Source: Yoonia sp. BS5-3 (GTDB lineage: Bacteria > Pseudomonadota > Alphaproteobacteria > Rhodobacterales > Rhodobacteraceae). Taken from it: 64,000 nt of DNA. Every line of letters begins with the position of its first letter. The stretch's first letter is position 1. A program made the position numbers and the translations under genes. The notes beneath the pieces were generated by a model. The model was given only the letters and a program-made list of their open reading frames with translations. It made no database searches and was not told the origin of the DNA. Location of the stretch: the NCBI RefSeq assembly GCF_038069655.2, contig NZ_CP150951.2, positions 1 through 64,000 on the forward strand, read 5' to 3'. Of this stretch, positions 62,673-64,000 are shown in pieces.

Positions 62673-63727
62673 CAGCGCTGGGTGATCTTCTGGTTGCCCG
62701 CATCGCGCAGGCCGGCCCGATCAGCCTGGCTGACTATATGGCTGAATGCCTGATGCATCCCGAACATGGCTATTACGCCACCCGCGATCCGCTGGGCGTG
62801 GCAGGGGACTTCATTACCGCGCCAGAGATCAGCCAGATGTTTGGCGAATTGATCGGTCTGGTGCTGGCGCAAACCTGGATCGAGCAAGGCAAACCCGGCA
62901 ATTGCATCTTGGCCGAGCTTGGCCCCGGGCGCGGCACATTGATGGCCGATATCTTGCGCGCCACGCGGCGGGTGCCCGGCTTTCACGACGCCGTTGCTGT
63001 GCATTTTGTAGAAACGTCCAAGCCATTGCGGCGCAAACAAGCGCAGCTAGTGCCGGATGCCACATGGCATGATCAGATTGACACACTTCCCCAGGTGCCC
63101 CTTTTCCTGATCGCCAATGAATTTTTCGACGCATTGCCCATCCGGCAATTTATCCGCGAAGGCGGCGGATGGCGGGAACGGATGATCGGGGCGCCTGATG
63201 GCACGCTTACCTTCGGTCTGTCTGATCCTGCCCCGCTGGGCGCATTGGCGCATCGGCTAGAAGACACGCAAGATGGGGATCTGGTCGAATATTGCCCCGC
63301 CTTGCCAGCGATCACCGCCGAAATCGATGACCGTATCGCAACCCATGGCGGGGCCGCGCTGATCATTGATTACGGCGATTGGCAATCGCAAGGGGACACG
63401 TTGCAAGCCCTCGCAGGTCACGCGCGGGCCGATGTCTTAGCCGCCCCGGGTGCGGCGGACCTGACTGCACATGTCGATTTTGCCGCAATCGCGCAGGGTA
63501 CACAGAAGGCCACCCATAGCCGGTTGACGACCCAAGGGGTGTTTCTAGAACGGCTCGGCATCACCGAACGGGCGCAGGCTTTGGCGCGGAATTTGACAGG
63601 TGATGCGCTTGATACGCATATCAAGGCACATCGGCGCTTGACCCACCCGGCTGAAATGGGTGAGCTATTCAAAGTCATCGGGATCACGCCCCGCGACGCA
63701 AATCCGCCACCAGGATTAGAGCCATGA
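62669..63727 (+). CDS. SAM-dependent methyltransferase, MidA/NDUFAF7 family
   Basis: 352 aa (DUF185). Motifs: ISLADYMAECLMHPEHGYYATRDPLGVAGDFITAPEISQMFGELIG at the N-terminus and the SAM-binding LAELGPGRGTLMADILRA. The mitochondrial relative dimethylates an arginine of complex I subunit NDUFS2; the bacterial substrate is probably similar but unproven. Coupled to lgt (ATGA) and to pgeF (4-bp overlap). Confidence 0.92.
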   Translation: MTALGDLLVARIAQAGPISLADYMAECLMHPEHGYYATRDPLGVAGDFITAPEISQMFGELIGLVLAQTWIEQGKPGNCILAELGPGRGTLMADILRATRRVPGFHDAVAVHFVETSKPLRRKQAQLVPDATWHDQIDTLPQVPLFLIANEFFDALPIRQFIREGGGWRERMIGAPDGTLTFGLSDPAPLGALAHRLEDTQDGDLVEYCPALPAITAEIDDRIATHGGAALIIDYGDWQSQGDTLQALAGHARADVLAAPGAADLTAHVDFAAIAQGTQKATHSRLTTQGVFLERLGITERAQALARNLTGDALDTHIKAHRRLTHPAEMGELFKVIGITPRDANPPPGLEP

Positions 63728-64000
63728 CACTAGAAGCGATCACCCATCCGGCCTTGCAAGGCACCCAGCACGGGTTCTTTACCCGCAAAGGCGGCGCGTC
63801 ATCGGGCGTGTTTGCGGGACTGAATTGCGGTTTTGGCAGCTCTGACCAACATGACGTGGTTGAAATCAACCGCGAGCGCGTAGCGGCGCAGTTGCAGGTC
63901 GCGCCAGACCGTTTGGTTGGGGTGCATCAAATCCATTCTGCAGTGGTCGTGCCCGTCATGGACGCGATGCACCATCACCCCAAGGCCGATGGGCTTGTCA
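63724..64000 (+). CDS. pgeF: Peptidoglycan editing factor PgeF (partial, runs off the window)
   Basis: The first 92 codons of a DUF152/laccase-domain protein (MTLEAITHPAL...). Family landmarks are HGFFTRKGGASSGVFAGLNCGFGS and LVGVHQIHSAVV, which contains an active-site histidine. PgeF removes wrongly incorporated residues from peptidoglycan precursors; older names are YfiH and polyphenol oxidase. It overlaps midA by 4 bp. The 3' part is outside the window. Confidence 0.9.
   Translation, partial: MTLEAITHPALQGTQHGFFTRKGGASSGVFAGLNCGFGSSDQHDVVEINRERVAAQLQVAPDRLVGVHQIHSAVVVPVMDAMHHHPKADGLV

Overview
The window looks like chromosome of a marine alphaproteobacterium of the Rhodobacterales (roseobacter group). 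This rests on recognisable families and gene orders: hom-glpX-recJ next to a tRNA-Glu gene, glcDEF, a MoxR/DUF58/BatA-like/DUF4159 membrane block, an LdtR-type MarR regulator, an xre-sdhE pair, ubiK, and lgt-midA-pgeF. Base composition is GC-rich, except at the cdiA toxin tip and its immunity gene. The genus cannot be given from the sequence alone.

Left arm (1-10.9 kb), accessory: an IS3-family element with a predicted -1 frameshift lies just behind a contact-dependent inhibition (two-partner secretion) locus on the minus strand. Its order of transcription is a Sel1-repeat exported protein, a CdiB/TpsB transporter, a 1932-aa CdiA/TpsA exoprotein, and a DUF416-like probable immunity gene. The last ~180 residues of CdiA are AT-richer and carry HAE and CxxC motifs of the deaminase superfamily, so the toxin is probably a nucleic-acid deaminase. 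A 184-bp MITE-like element sits upstream.

Middle (10.9-38.3 kb), mostly core and metabolic: YbjN protein, proC-csaA-2-hydroxyacid dehydrogenase, a TetR/DUF2306 divergent pair with two palindromic operators, a serine hydrolase, WYL and Rrf2 regulators with small partners, hydroxypyruvate isomerase, two outer-membrane proteins, the MoxR-DUF58-BatA-like-membrane protein-endonuclease operon, glcDEF with a GntR-type operator, a trypsin-like protease, and an hsp20 gene preceded by a sigma-32-type promoter and a ROSE-like RNA thermometer.

38.4-45.6 kb, accessory: a two-gene minus-strand operon encoding a cytosolic M48 metallopeptidase and a 1708-aa protein. The large protein joins a degenerate kinase C-lobe, DUF4011, an SF1 helicase and a Vsr/MTES_1575-like nuclease domain. 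It resembles the Hhe and Mokosh helicase families of anti-phage systems, but the combination with an M48 protease is not one I know. This is the best candidate for an undescribed defence system. About 800 bp without a convincing gene lies upstream of it.

Right arm (45.6-64 kb), core: polA, a TetR regulator, hom, glpX, recJ, tRNA-Glu, gloA, ldtR, xre-sdhE, an aspartate aminotransferase, a TSUP permease, an M42 peptidase, two tandem outer-membrane barrel paralogues, ubiK, lgt, midA and the start of pgeF.

Two families of short repeats cut across these regions. One is a set of three 22-bp perfect palindromes with the core CAAAATT-N4-AATTTTG. The other is a pair of 30-bp units in which GTACA recurs every 11 bp.
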